Positions 16,212-24,351 of a stretch of DNA of 37,078 bases are shown here, piece by piece. The stretch covers positions 1-37,078 of the forward strand of contig CADDZA010000009.1 of assembly GCA_902812435.1 (NCBI GenBank). Direction: 5' to 3'. Source of the stretch: Clostridia bacterium (lineage in GTDB: Bacteria > Bacillota > DSM-12270 > Thermacetogeniales > Thermacetogeniaceae). The notes beneath the pieces are model-generated. The model was not told the DNA's origin and did not search any database. It worked only from the letters and a program-made list of their open reading frames with translations. Position 1 is the stretch's first letter. Each line of letters starts with the position of its first letter. The position numbers and the translations under genes are program-made.

Positions 16212-17060
16212 ATGTATAAAATCGCTGCGAAAAAGGTGCTGGCACCGGCTATCAAGCAGCTTCAGATTTCGGCCCCGGAGATAGCGGCCGGGGCCCGCCC
16301 CGGTCAGTTTATTATTCTAAGAATCGATGAAAAGGGTGAGCGGATACCCCTGACGATAGCCGACTATGACCCAAGAGGCGGTACCATAACCCTTGTCTTC
16401 CAGGAGGCCGGCAGAACCACAATGGAACTCGGCAGGCTGGAGGAGGGGGACGCAATCCTGGACATCGTGGGTCCGCTGGGAAAACCCACGGAGATAAGGC
16501 GGTACGGTAAGGTCGTCTGTATCGGGGGCGGCGTCGGTATTGCCGCCATCTACCCGATCGCCCGCGCCCTCAAGGAGGCCGGCAACGAGATCGTTTCCAT
16601 CATCGGCGCCCGCAGCCGCGGCCAGCTGATCCTGGTCGAAAAAATAGGTGCGGTGAGCGACAGCCTGGAGATCGTCACCGAGGACGGCTCTGGCGGCCGG
16701 AAGGGCTTTGTCACCGGCGTGCTCCAGGACCTCCTGGTGAGTGAAGAGGGAATTGATCTGGTGATGGCAATCGGGCCGCCGGCGATGATGAGGGCGGTGG
16801 CGGAACTGACCAGACCGTACCGGATCAGGACGGTGGCGAGTTTAAACCCCATCATGGTTGACGGGATTGGGATGTGCGGCGCCTGCCGTGTCACTGTGGG
16901 CGGGAAGACCAGGTTTGCCTGCGTGGACGGTCCGGAGTTCGACGCACATCTGGTGGACTGGTCGGTTCTCGTGCAGCGCGCCCGGATGTTCCGGGAGGAG
17001 GAGAAGAGAGCGGTTGAAGATTACTTTTCGGGAAGTGAATGTCGTTGCGGGAAGAGGTAA
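16212..17060 (+). CDS. nfnA: NADH-dependent ferredoxin:NADP+ oxidoreductase, small subunit (NfnA type)
   Basis: This 282-residue flavoprotein belongs to the ferredoxin-NADP reductase/dihydroorotate dehydrogenase electron-transfer family. RIPLTIADYD is the FAD-binding motif (about residues 40-50), VVCIGGGVGIAAIYP the pyridine-nucleotide Rossmann loop (about 100-115), and DGIGMCGACRV with CVDGPEFDAH carries the 2Fe-2S cysteines near the C-terminus. In Nfn the enzyme couples NADH and reduced ferredoxin to NADP+ reduction by flavin-based bifurcation. ATG at 16212, 6 bases after GGAGG (16201-16205), is preferred to an in-frame TTG at 16206. The coding end overlaps nfnB by 22 bases. Without the partner such proteins are annotated as sulfide dehydrogenase alpha or HydG-like subunits. 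Confidence 0.93.
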   Translation: MYKIAAKKVLAPAIKQLQISAPEIAAGARPGQFIILRIDEKGERIPLTIADYDPRGGTITLVFQEAGRTTMELGRLEEGDAILDIVGPLGKPTEIRRYGKVVCIGGGVGIAAIYPIARALKEAGNEIVSIIGARSRGQLILVEKIGAVSDSLEIVTEDGSGGRKGFVTGVLQDLLVSEEGIDLVMAIGPPAMMRAVAELTRPYRIRTVASLNPIMVDGIGMCGACRVTVGGKTRFACVDGPEFDAHLVDWSVLVQRARMFREEEKRAVEDYFSGSECRCGKR

Positions 17061-18439
17061 GGGTTGAGCGTCGGCCGATGCCGGTCCAGGACCCCCGGGT
17101 CAGGGTTGGCAATTTTGACGAGGTGGCGCTGGGGTACGGGGAGGAAGACGCCCTCCTGGAGGCATCCCGCTGCCTGTTGTGCAGGAAGCCCGCATGTATC
17201 CAGGGCTGCCCTGTGGAAGTGGAGATACCGGCTTTTATCGGCCACATTTTGAAAAGGGAATACCGGCAGGCCATTGCCGTTATCAAGAAAAAGAACAACC
17301 TGCCGGCCGTCTGCGGCAGGGTCTGCCCCCAGGAGAACCAGTGCGAGAAATACTGCGTAAGGGGAAAAAAGGAGGAGCCTGTGGCCATCGGGCGGCTGGA
17401 AAGGTTCGTGGCCGACTGGGAGCTGCAAAATGGCGGCGGAGGGGTTGAGAAGGCGGCGCCCACCGGCAGGCGGGTTGCGGTAGTGGGATCGGGACCCGCC
17501 GGACTGACGGTGGCGGCGGATCTGGCCAGGCTCGGGCATGAGGTGACGGTTTTCGAGGCCCTGCACACCCCGGGAGGGGTTCTCGTATACGGGATTCCGG
17601 AGTTCCGCCTGCCAAAGGAGGTCGTCAGGCAGGAGATCGATAACATCAGGAAGCTGGGGGTCGCCATCAAAACCAACATGGTGGTGGGCAAGACCGTCAC
17701 GGTGGATGAACTCCTTGACGGGGGATATGAAGCCGTTTTCATCGGAACAGGGGCGGGGCTGCCCTATTTCATGAACATTCCCGGGGAAAACCTGAACGGG
17801 GTTTATTCCGCCAACGAGTTCCTGACCCGCGTCAATCTCATGAAAGCCTACCGCTTTCCGGAATTCCAGACGCCGGTACGCGTCGGGAAAAAGGTTGCGG
17901 TCATCGGTGCGGGCAATGTTGCCGTGGATTGTGCCCGCACTGCACTCAGACTGGGAGCGGAGGAGTCATGGATCCTTTACCGCAGGTCGGAAAAGGAAAT
18001 GCCGGCCCGCCGGGAGGAGATCGACCGCGCCCGGGAGGAAGGGGTACGGTTCAGCCTGTTGACGGCCCCTGTAAGGATTCTCGGGGACGAAAGCGGTTGG
18101 GTGCGCGCCGTTAAATGCCGGCGCTTTGAGCTGGGCGAGCCCGATGAATCGGGCAGGAGAAGCCCCGTACCCGTCCCCGGTTCCGATTACGATATGGAGA
18201 TCGATACGGTGGTGGTGGCGATCGGCCAGGGGCCGAATCCCCTGGTTCCCCAGTCCACTCCCGGTTTAGAGGTGAACCGGAAGGGTAATATCGTTGCAGA
18301 TGAGGCAACCGGCAGGACCACCAGGGACGGTGTGTTTGCAGGAGGGGACATCGTGACGGGCGCGGCTACGGTCATCCAGGCGATGGGCGCCGGAAAGAAG
18401 GCCGCCCGGGCGATTCACGAGTACCTGCTGAGCAAGTAG
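17039..18439 (+). CDS. nfnB: NADPH-binding large subunit of Nfn (glutamate synthase small-chain family)
   Basis: The 466-residue protein has the domain order of NfnB: an N-terminal two-cluster 4Fe-4S domain (CLLCRKPACIQGC and CGRVCPQENQCEKYC, residues about 45-110), FAD-binding GSGPAGLTVAADLARLGHEV (about 150), and NADPH-binding GAGNVAVDCARTALRLG (about 290) followed by RRS, fitting a 2'-phosphate pocket. The C-terminal GDIVTGAATVIQAMGAGKKAA closes the FAD fold. It sits in the same operon and overlaps nfnA, so the two are made together. GltD of glutamate synthase is the main alternative, but the immediate NfnA neighbour makes Nfn far more likely. Confidence 0.93.
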   Translation: MSLREEVRVERRPMPVQDPRVRVGNFDEVALGYGEEDALLEASRCLLCRKPACIQGCPVEVEIPAFIGHILKREYRQAIAVIKKKNNLPAVCGRVCPQENQCEKYCVRGKKEEPVAIGRLERFVADWELQNGGGGVEKAAPTGRRVAVVGSGPAGLTVAADLARLGHEVTVFEALHTPGGVLVYGIPEFRLPKEVVRQEIDNIRKLGVAIKTNMVVGKTVTVDELLDGGYEAVFIGTGAGLPYFMNIPGENLNGVYSANEFLTRVNLMKAYRFPEFQTPVRVGKKVAVIGAGNVAVDCARTALRLGAEESWILYRRSEKEMPARREEIDRAREEGVRFSLLTAPVRILGDESGWVRAVKCRRFELGEPDESGRRSPVPVPGSDYDMEIDTVVVAIGQGPNPLVPQSTPGLEVNRKGNIVADEATGRTTRDGVFAGGDIVTGAATVIQAMGAGKKAARAIHEYLLSK

Positions 18440-18457
18440 AGATAAGGGGGATACAAA

Positions 18458-18494
18458 TTCCGACATCCGACCTCCTGCCTTTGACATCTATTTG
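18458..18494 (+). promoter_or_regulatory. Repeated 37-bp intergenic element, copy B (upstream of csaB)
   Basis: TTCCGACATCCGACC at the left and TTGACATCTATTTG at the right. GACAT/GACCT/GACAT units start at 18462, 18469 and 18483, the same 0, +7, +21 phase as copies A and D. It begins 18 bases after the nfnB stop and ends about 95 bases before csaB. Confidence 0.62.
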
Positions 18495-18588
18495 CATGGC
18501 AGAGGGGAAGGAATTGGCGCTCGTTTATAGAAGTATGATAAGATTCATCCGGGCTACCGGAGACTTTCGATTAAGGCGAGAAGGGATA

Positions 18589-19863
18589 ATGATGCTGCGG
18601 GTAGCGGTTTCGGGATATTACGGGTTCAACAACACGGGGGACGAAGCAATTCTGCTGGCCATGGTCTCCACACTGAGGGCGCTGGCGCAAAACGTTGAAA
18701 TCACGGTTTTCTCGAGATCGCCCCGCGAGACCGGCCGTACATATGGAGTTAATGCCGTGAACAGGTGGAACCCCTTCGCGGTGGCCTGGGCCCTGCTGCG
18801 CTCCGACCTCCTGCTCAGCGGGGGAGGCGGACTCCTGCAGGATGTGACAGGGGTGCGCAGCATCATCTATTACCTGGCGGTGGTTACGCTCGCCAGGCTC
18901 CTGGGCAAGCCGGTGGTTTACTACGCCCAGGGGGTCGGCCCGGTCAGGTCCCGCATCGGGCGCTGGCTGACCCGCATTGTTTCCAACCGGGTTGATCTCA
19001 TCACCGTGCGGGATCAGGCTTCAAAGGAGGATCTGGCAGCCATGGGCGTAACCCGTCCTCCCCTGGTGGTCACCGCGGATCCGGTGCTGGCCCTGAGCCC
19101 CCAGCAGATTGCACCCGGTTCCGGGGAGGCTCTCCTGGCCAGGCTGCGCTCCCGGCCCGGGGACCGGCAGTCCGGCGGGGACTGGGAGCAGCCGGCTGCG
19201 GAGGCGGATCCCCCGGAGCAGAAAGAGGGGGAGGCGGCGAAACGCACCCTGGGGATCGTGCTCCGGGACTGGCAGGACCACTACGATTTCAAGCGGATCG
19301 TGGCCGTGGTGGCCGACCGGCTCGTGCGGGAGGGATGGGAGGTAATCCTGGTCCCGTTCCATTACCCGGTGGACCTCCAGGTCTGCCAGGAGGTTTCCTG
19401 GCTGATGCAGGAGCCGAACCTCCTGGTGCGGGAGAGGCTCCCGGTGGAGACCCTCTTCAGCCTGATGGGGCGGCTTGACCTGGTGCTGGGGATGCGTCTG
19501 CACTCCCTGGTCATGGCCTGCGTGATGCGGACGCCGTGCGTGGGGATTTCCTATGACCCCAAGGTGGAGCGATTTCTTGAGACCTGCGGCCAGCCTGTGG
19601 CGGGCAGGGTGGAGAATCTCGACGCCGAGAGGCTTTACCGGGAACTGGTGGGGGCCTGGGAAAGGCGCCAGGAGATCGTCAGCCGCCTGGACCAGGTTCT
19701 CGTCGGCCTCAGGCAGCAGGCCTGGGAAACCGCCAGCCTGACCCTGAGCCTCTTTTACGCCCGCTCCCCCCACCGCAGGGTGAAGGACGGTTACGCCGTC
19801 AGGCGGGAGGCGAGGGGAATCTTCCGGGCGGCCCTCGGAAGAAAAAAGGGCGCGGCGAAGTAG
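18589..19863 (+). CDS. csaB: Polysaccharide pyruvyl transferase CsaB
   Basis: CsaB adds ketal-linked pyruvate from phosphoenolpyruvate to the secondary cell wall polysaccharide so that SLH-domain proteins can attach. The 424-residue protein starts MLRVAVSGYYGFNNTGDEAI, the typical GT-B-like nucleotide-binding entry, then has LLLSGGGGLLQD, the GKPVVYYAQGVGPV motif and the C-terminal GMRLHSLVMAC with GISYDPKV, all CsaB signatures. Tandem ATGs at 18589 and 18592 follow AAGGG at 18581-18585; the latter has the better 6-base spacing. A proline/glutamate-rich insert lies around residues 185-220. It leads a run of wall-polysaccharide genes, with glycosyltransferase next. Confidence 0.92.
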   Translation: MMLRVAVSGYYGFNNTGDEAILLAMVSTLRALAQNVEITVFSRSPRETGRTYGVNAVNRWNPFAVAWALLRSDLLLSGGGGLLQDVTGVRSIIYYLAVVTLARLLGKPVVYYAQGVGPVRSRIGRWLTRIVSNRVDLITVRDQASKEDLAAMGVTRPPLVVTADPVLALSPQQIAPGSGEALLARLRSRPGDRQSGGDWEQPAAEADPPEQKEGEAAKRTLGIVLRDWQDHYDFKRIVAVVADRLVREGWEVILVPFHYPVDLQVCQEVSWLMQEPNLLVRERLPVETLFSLMGRLDLVLGMRLHSLVMACVMRTPCVGISYDPKVERFLETCGQPVAGRVENLDAERLYRELVGAWERRQEIVSRLDQVLVGLRQQAWETASLTLSLFYARSPHRRVKDGYAVRREARGIFRAALGRKKGAAK

Positions 19864-19890
19864 GAGATATCGGAGGAGAACCCTTACCGG

Positions 19891-20997
19891 ATGGATAAGA
19901 GAACAACGGTGCTGCTTGCATTGATGCAAATAGATATCGGCGGGGCGGAGACCCATGTCGTCGTCCTGGCCCGCCATCTGACGGAACTGGGCTACCGGGT
20001 CATCGTGGCCTCTAACGGCGGGTGCTTCGAAAGGGATCTGGAGGAACACGGCATCAGACACTACCGGGTCCCCCTGCACAATACGAAGCTGACCTCCCTA
20101 CTGAAATCCATCCGGCTCATGCGCCGGATCGTCCGTGAAGAGCGGGTTGACATCATCCACGCCCACGCCCGCATTCCCGCTTTTGTCGCCGCGGTGATGG
20201 GAAGGCCGAAGCATGTCCGCTTTATTACCACCGCCCACTCCAATTTCATGGGGCTGCGGCTGCTGACCCGGTGGGGGGAGAAGACCATTGCCGTGAGCGA
20301 GGACATACGGGAGCACCTGGTAAATTACTTCCGGGTAAGGCCGGAAAGGATCGTGGTCATCCCCAACGGGATCGATACCGACTTCTTCTCGCCCGGAGCC
20401 GGGGATGACGGCGGGAGGGAGGAGGGGGTCACCCGGATCGCCCTGGTGAGCAGGTTGGACGGGAAGCTGGCGGAGGTGGCGGTGCAGCTGATCGCCGCCT
20501 GCGAGCGCATATATGACAGCCATCCGGGGCTGCGCCTGAGCATCGTGGGTGACGGCGACGGGTACGAGGCCGTCCGGGCGAGGGCCGGTCGGTTCAACGC
20601 CCGCCAAAGGAGAGAGATTGTGACCCTTCTGGGCGCCCGCACCGACGTCAACAGGATCATGGCCGGGAGCGACCTGGTGGTGGGCGTAAGCCGGGTTGCC
20701 CTGGAGGCGATGGCCTGCGCCAGGCCGGTCCTGCTGGCGGGTTCCCAGGGATTTGGAGGCCTGGTTCACCGGGATAACGCCGGGGAGTTCCGGAAGGACA
20801 ATTTCACCGGGCGTTCCGGAGGCAGGGAGTGCAGCGTGGAAAACCTGGTAGCCGCACTGCAGGAGTTTTTCGGAAAGAGCGAGGCATGGCGCAGCGAAAC
20901 CGGGCGTTTCCTGCGCAGGCTGGTCATGGAGGAATACGACAGCATGAGCATGGCGCGGAAGGTCGCCCGGGTTTACGAAGAAATCAGGAAGGGGTAA
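19891..20997 (+). CDS. Glycosyltransferase family 4 protein
   Basis: This 368-residue GT-B enzyme begins with ALMQIDIGGAETHVVVLARHL, the acceptor-site loop of GT4 enzymes, includes VDIIHAHARIPAFVAAV and VIPNGIDTDFFSPG in the inter-domain region, and ends with a nucleotide-sugar domain where GSDLVVGVSRVALEAMA carries the conserved Glu (EX7E region partly degenerate). A GGAGGAG site lies at 19872-19878. It is the second gene after csaB and should transfer a sugar from a nucleotide donor to a lipid-linked wall glycan at the cytoplasmic membrane face. Donor and linkage are unknown. Confidence 0.88.
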   Translation: MDKRTTVLLALMQIDIGGAETHVVVLARHLTELGYRVIVASNGGCFERDLEEHGIRHYRVPLHNTKLTSLLKSIRLMRRIVREERVDIIHAHARIPAFVAAVMGRPKHVRFITTAHSNFMGLRLLTRWGEKTIAVSEDIREHLVNYFRVRPERIVVIPNGIDTDFFSPGAGDDGGREEGVTRIALVSRLDGKLAEVAVQLIAACERIYDSHPGLRLSIVGDGDGYEAVRARAGRFNARQRREIVTLLGARTDVNRIMAGSDLVVGVSRVALEAMACARPVLLAGSQGFGGLVHRDNAGEFRKDNFTGRSGGRECSVENLVAALQEFFGKSEAWRSETGRFLRRLVMEEYDSMSMARKVARVYEEIRKG

Positions 20998-21003
20998 GGG
21001 AGA

Positions 21004-21495
21004 ATGAAAATCATCGAAAAGGGGAAACTTTTCGGGTATTTGAACATCTTCGACGTGGTGATCGTGCTCCTGATCCTGGGGGCTGTCGGCGGGCTGTTTG
21101 CAAAAACGGCCACTCTGAAAAAGATGATGAAGAACTATACGGTGAGCCGCGTGCAGACAGAGGTGCTCGCAAGCAATGTCTACCCGGAGCAGGCGGAGGC
21201 GGTCCGGCCCGGCGCCGTGGTCTCGGAGCTGCGCTCGGGGGAGGCCCTTGGGGTGGTCAAGGAGGTCCGGGTTGAGGATTACATGGAAAAGGCCCCGGAC
21301 GCCCGGGGTGCCTGGCACTGGTCCCCGGTGCCCGGAAAGAAGAACGTCATCGTGACGGTTGAAGGGGATTTGAAATCGTATAACGGTTTCTTCAGGGTCG
21401 GACAGGTCAATGTGGCGGCGGGCTGCAAAATCGACATCACCAGCCCAAGGTTCGGTTTCGAAGCGGAAATCCTCAAGGTGGACGTGCTGCAATGA
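21004..21495 (+). CDS. DUF4330 family membrane-anchored protein
   Basis: The 163-residue product has the DUF4330 pattern: a short positively charged N-terminus with KGKLFGYLNIFD, a single membrane helix (VVIVLLILGAVGGLFA), then an extracytoplasmic beta-rich domain ending VAAGCKIDITSPRFGFEAEI. Function is not known for the family. Here it lies between a GT4 gene and an O-antigen-ligase-type gene, overlapping the latter by four bases (ATGA), which implies a role in export or assembly of the wall glycan, for example as a partner of the polymerase. This role is inferred from position only. Confidence 0.85.
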   Translation: MKIIEKGKLFGYLNIFDVVIVLLILGAVGGLFAKTATLKKMMKNYTVSRVQTEVLASNVYPEQAEAVRPGAVVSELRSGEALGVVKEVRVEDYMEKAPDARGAWHWSPVPGKKNVIVTVEGDLKSYNGFFRVGQVNVAAGCKIDITSPRFGFEAEILKVDVLQ

Positions 21496-23918
21496 CGCCG
21501 AACAGCTTGGTCTCGGATTCGCTGATCATCTCCGGCATCAAGGACAGCCAGTTCTACCGGCTTGCTGCCGGCAGGGCGGAGTTCCTCTCCCTCTGCCTGG
21601 TGGTGTTTTTAATGCCCTTGATACCGGTTCCCTTTTCGGCCCTGCTGATCCTGGCTACCGGCCTCATCTTCCTGCTGAAGGGGCGCCTGAGCCTGCGCCG
21701 GATCGCCGGCCTGCCCCTCTTCAAGCAGGTGCTGGTATTCTGGTGCGTCATGCTCCTCTACAGCGTCTTTTCGGTGGTTCCCCTGCAGAGCCTGCAGGTG
21801 ACCGCCCTCTACGGGATCTTCATCCTTTTTTATTTCATGTGCCGGATCGAGATCGGGGACGGCCGCAGGCTCCACATCCTGGCGGCGGTCTTCCTGGCCT
21901 CGGTTGCCGTCCAGTCCCTCATAGGCCTCTACCAGAACTTCGTCTCCGTCCCGCTGGTGGACCCGAGCTGGGTTGACGTCAAGGAGTTTCCGGAGATCAT
22001 GGTGCGGGTCTTCGGGACCCTGGACAACCCCAACATCCTCGCCCAGTACCTTGTACCGGGCATCGTCCTGGGAACCGGCCTCTTCCTTCAGGAGAGGAGG
22101 CCGGGGCCGAGGCTGCTCTCCCTGGCGGCGGCCGGCCTGGCCGCTTACTGCCTCTACTTCACCTGGTCCCGCGGGGGGATCCTCGCCCTGGGAGCGGCAC
22201 TGGCCCTGTTCCTGGCCCTCTACAACCGGCGGCTGTTCCTGGTGGCGGTTTTCCTGGGTATCCTGGCCGTCGCCTGCAAGCCGGCGCTGCTCACCAACCG
22301 GCTCGCCAGCATCACCAACCTCCAGGACACCTCCATCGCTTACAGGTTCATCATCTGGAGCATAGCCTTCAACATCATCAGAGACTTCTGGTTCAGCGGC
22401 GTGGGGGTGGGCACCGCCGCCTTCCGGTACGTGTACGACCGGTTCTACACCATCTACGGCGTGACCGCCATGCACACCCACGACTTTTTCATCGAGCTCC
22501 TGGTGGAGATCGGGGTGTTCGGCTTCCTGATCTTCCTCTGGTTGCTGTTCGGCTATTTTGGTCACGGTTTGAGGAGCGTCTTCAGGATGGAGAACGGCCC
22601 GGCAAAGACCACGGCCATCGCCTCCCTGGCGGGGATGGCCGGCTACCTGGTGCAGGGGATTACGGAGCAGCCCTGGTACAACTTCAAGATGGTGTTCCTG
22701 TTCTGGTTCCTGATCGCCCTGACCTCGGCTGCGGCCGGTGTCAAGGGGGAACAAAGACAGGGGGACGGTTCTCCTGTCTGCATCGGGAAAGGAAAGACAA
22801 AAGAACCGTCCCCCTGTCTGGACGTCCTGCATGTCATCAGCGATACCAACATCGGCGGCGCAGGCCGCCATTTGCTTAACTTCCTGAAGTATTACGACCG
22901 GTCCCTGCTCCGGGTGCGGGTGGCCTGCCCGGCCGGATCCATGCTCGCCCCCCGCTGCCGTGAGCTTGGCGTCGAGGTGAGCGAGCTGGCGGAGATGCCG
23001 GCGGACGAGTCCCTTGACTGGAAAAGCCTGCGGCGCCAGATCCCGGCCCTCCTCCGGGTGATCAGGGGCGCCCGCATCCGGGTGGTGCACACCCACGCCA
23101 GCTTCGCGGGGCGCCTGGCCGCCCGGCTGGCCGGCACCGGCTGCGTGGTTTACACCAAGCACACTCTGGACCCGGTCCCGGAGGGAAGGGGGCTGAAAAA
23201 GAGGCTGGCCGGCCTCGTCAACAGGGCCACCTGCGACCGGGTCATCGCCGTCAGCAGGGCGGTGCGGGAGAACCTGATCCGTCAGGGTATCCCCCCCGAC
23301 CGGATCGAGGTGATCTACAACGGGGTGGATCTGGAGGTATTCCGGCCCACCGGGGCGGTGCGAAGGGAATGGCCGGGGAAATACCTGGTGGGGGTTGTCG
23401 CCCGCCTGTCGCCGGAGAAGGGGCACCGCTATTTCCTCGAGGCCGCAAAGATGGTTGCGGCGGGCATTGACGGCGTCACCTTCCTGATCGTGGGGACGGG
23501 CCCCCTGGAGCAGGAACTCAAAGACTACTGCCGGAAGCTGGGTATCGACGGCCGGGTGGTTTTTACCGGCCTGCGGGACGACATCCCGCGTCTCCTGGAG
23601 CAGCTGGACGTGCTGGTGCAGCCCTCCCTTTCCGAGGCGCATCCCCTGAGCCTAGTGGAGGGGATGTGCATGGGCCGGCCGTGCGTGGCGACCGGCGTCG
23701 GGGGCGTCGGGGAAGTCATCGTCGACGGGGAGAACGGCCTTCTGGTGGAGCCGGCGAACCCTGCGGCCCTGGCGGACGGGATCCTGCTCCTCTTGAAGAA
23801 CCCCGATCTGGCGGCCCGGCTGGGGGAGGCGGCGGTCCGCACCGCCGCCCGGTTCGACGCCCGCATAATGGCAAAAAAAGTTACAGATCTGTATATCAGG
23901 TGTTATAACCGGGGGTAG
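21492..23918 (+). CDS. Fused O-antigen-ligase-like (Wzy/WaaL) membrane protein and GT4 glycosyltransferase
   Basis: The 808-residue product joins two enzymes. Residues about 20-415 are a multispan Wzy/WaaL-type domain: many hydrophobic helices, the LDNPNILAQYLVPG and TWSRGGILAL motifs, and GVGVGTAAFRYVY with HTHDFFIELLVEIG in the large loop. Residues about 443-808 are a complete GT4 domain (SDTNIGGAGRHLLNFL, YNGVDLEVFRP, ARLSPEKGHRYFLEA, and the donor-binding SLSEAHPLSLVEGMCMG). The linker, residues about 420-442, is encoded by an inverted pair of the dispersed palindromic repeat (22755-22819). Two formerly separate genes may have been joined by that insertion, or the fusion may be translated and cut. 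No start with a good ribosome site exists at the GT4 entry. Confidence 0.88.
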   Translation: MTPNSLVSDSLIISGIKDSQFYRLAAGRAEFLSLCLVVFLMPLIPVPFSALLILATGLIFLLKGRLSLRRIAGLPLFKQVLVFWCVMLLYSVFSVVPLQSLQVTALYGIFILFYFMCRIEIGDGRRLHILAAVFLASVAVQSLIGLYQNFVSVPLVDPSWVDVKEFPEIMVRVFGTLDNPNILAQYLVPGIVLGTGLFLQERRPGPRLLSLAAAGLAAYCLYFTWSRGGILALGAALALFLALYNRRLFLVAVFLGILAVACKPALLTNRLASITNLQDTSIAYRFIIWSIAFNIIRDFWFSGVGVGTAAFRYVYDRFYTIYGVTAMHTHDFFIELLVEIGVFGFLIFLWLLFGYFGHGLRSVFRMENGPAKTTAIASLAGMAGYLVQGITEQPWYNFKMVFLFWFLIALTSAAAGVKGEQRQGDGSPVCIGKGKTKEPSPCLDVLHVISDTNIGGAGRHLLNFLKYYDRSLLRVRVACPAGSMLAPRCRELGVEVSELAEMPADESLDWKSLRRQIPALLRVIRGARIRVVHTHASFAGRLAARLAGTGCVVYTKHTLDPVPEGRGLKKRLAGLVNRATCDRVIAVSRAVRENLIRQGIPPDRIEVIYNGVDLEVFRPTGAVRREWPGKYLVGVVARLSPEKGHRYFLEAAKMVAAGIDGVTFLIVGTGPLEQELKDYCRKLGIDGRVVFTGLRDDIPRLLEQLDVLVQPSLSEAHPLSLVEGMCMGRPCVATGVGGVGEVIVDGENGLLVEPANPAALADGILLLLKNPDLAARLGEAAVRTAARFDARIMAKKVTDLYIRCYNRG
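22755..22819. repeat. Dispersed palindromic repeat, locus 4 (inverted pair inside a coding region)
   Basis: Two 25-base copies in opposite orientation at 22755-22779 and 22795-22819, separated by 15 bases, able to form a long hairpin. The 65 bases are open in the frame of the ligase-GT4 protein and code for its hydrophilic linker. Confidence 0.9.
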
Positions 23919-23934
23919 CTCTTGGTTAAAGGGA

Positions 23935-24000
23935 AGACGCGGGGACGGTTCTTCTGTCTAAGTTCTCCTTCTCTTAGACAAGAGAACCGTCCCCTTGTCT
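23935..24000. repeat. Dispersed palindromic repeat, locus 5 (inverted pair)
   Basis: Copies at 23935-23959 and 23976-24000 in opposite orientation with a 16-base loop, almost the same size as locus 4. It lies 16 bases after the fusion gene stop, and a glycosyltransferase remnant begins 7 bases after it. It may double as a terminator-like hairpin. Confidence 0.88.
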
Positions 24001-24007
24001 GACTTGT

Positions 24008-24106
24008 CTGGGGGAGGCGGTCCGCACCGCCGCCGGAAGATTCGACGCCCGCACGATGGCAAAAAAGGTTACCGATCTCTACCTGAAGTGTTATAATCAT
24101 AGATAA
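24008..24106 (+). pseudogene. Remnant of a second glycosyltransferase 3' end
   Basis: The 99 bases closely copy the last part of the preceding gene (23820-23918). The same frame gives LGEAVRTAAGRFDARTMAKK, then VTDLYLKCYNHR and a stop, versus LGEAAVRTAARFDARIMAKK, then VTDLYIRCYNRG in the intact gene. Differences are scattered and mostly conservative, so this looks like the tail of a related but distinct GT4 gene and not a very recent duplication. Everything upstream of it has been replaced by the palindromic repeat pair at 23935-24000. Confidence 0.85.
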
Positions 24107-24351
24107 GCCTTCATAGAATAAGGAATTGAGCCCAATTAAGAGGCGGTGCGATACGTGTAAGAAAAAGAGGCTCTTTGCTGTAATTTGATTGAGGGCCTTA
24201 ATATCCCGGGCGGGCCGCCCTGCTTCAGAATTCGATTCACATAAAAATTTTCTTAGCAGGAAAACGGATACCGTTTATAGAATTGCATATTTAACCAGTT
24301 GCCGACATCCTGCATCATGCTTCTGGCATCTGTAAAGGCAGGTTTTTGATT
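24107..24351. other. Intergenic region before fabZ
   Basis: No gene is supported here. The AT-rich stretch 24107-24300 contains AAAATTTTCTTAGCAGG and similar sequence without a clear promoter, and the degenerate copy C of the GACAT element lies at its end (24302-24333). Confidence 0.4.
24302..24333 (+). promoter_or_regulatory. Repeated intergenic element, degenerate copy C (upstream of fabZ)
   Basis: CCGACATCCTGC followed by ATCATGCTTCTGGCATCTGTA. The CCGACAT, CCTGC and GGCATCT blocks recall copies A, B and D, but the phase of the units is altered. It ends 18 bases before the fabZ ATG. Confidence 0.35.

Noticed and set aside
21609-23642. 677-codon minus-strand open frame
   Set aside because: Shadow of the ligase-glycosyltransferase gene; its His/Asp/Gln/Gly-rich composition is typical of such antisense frames.
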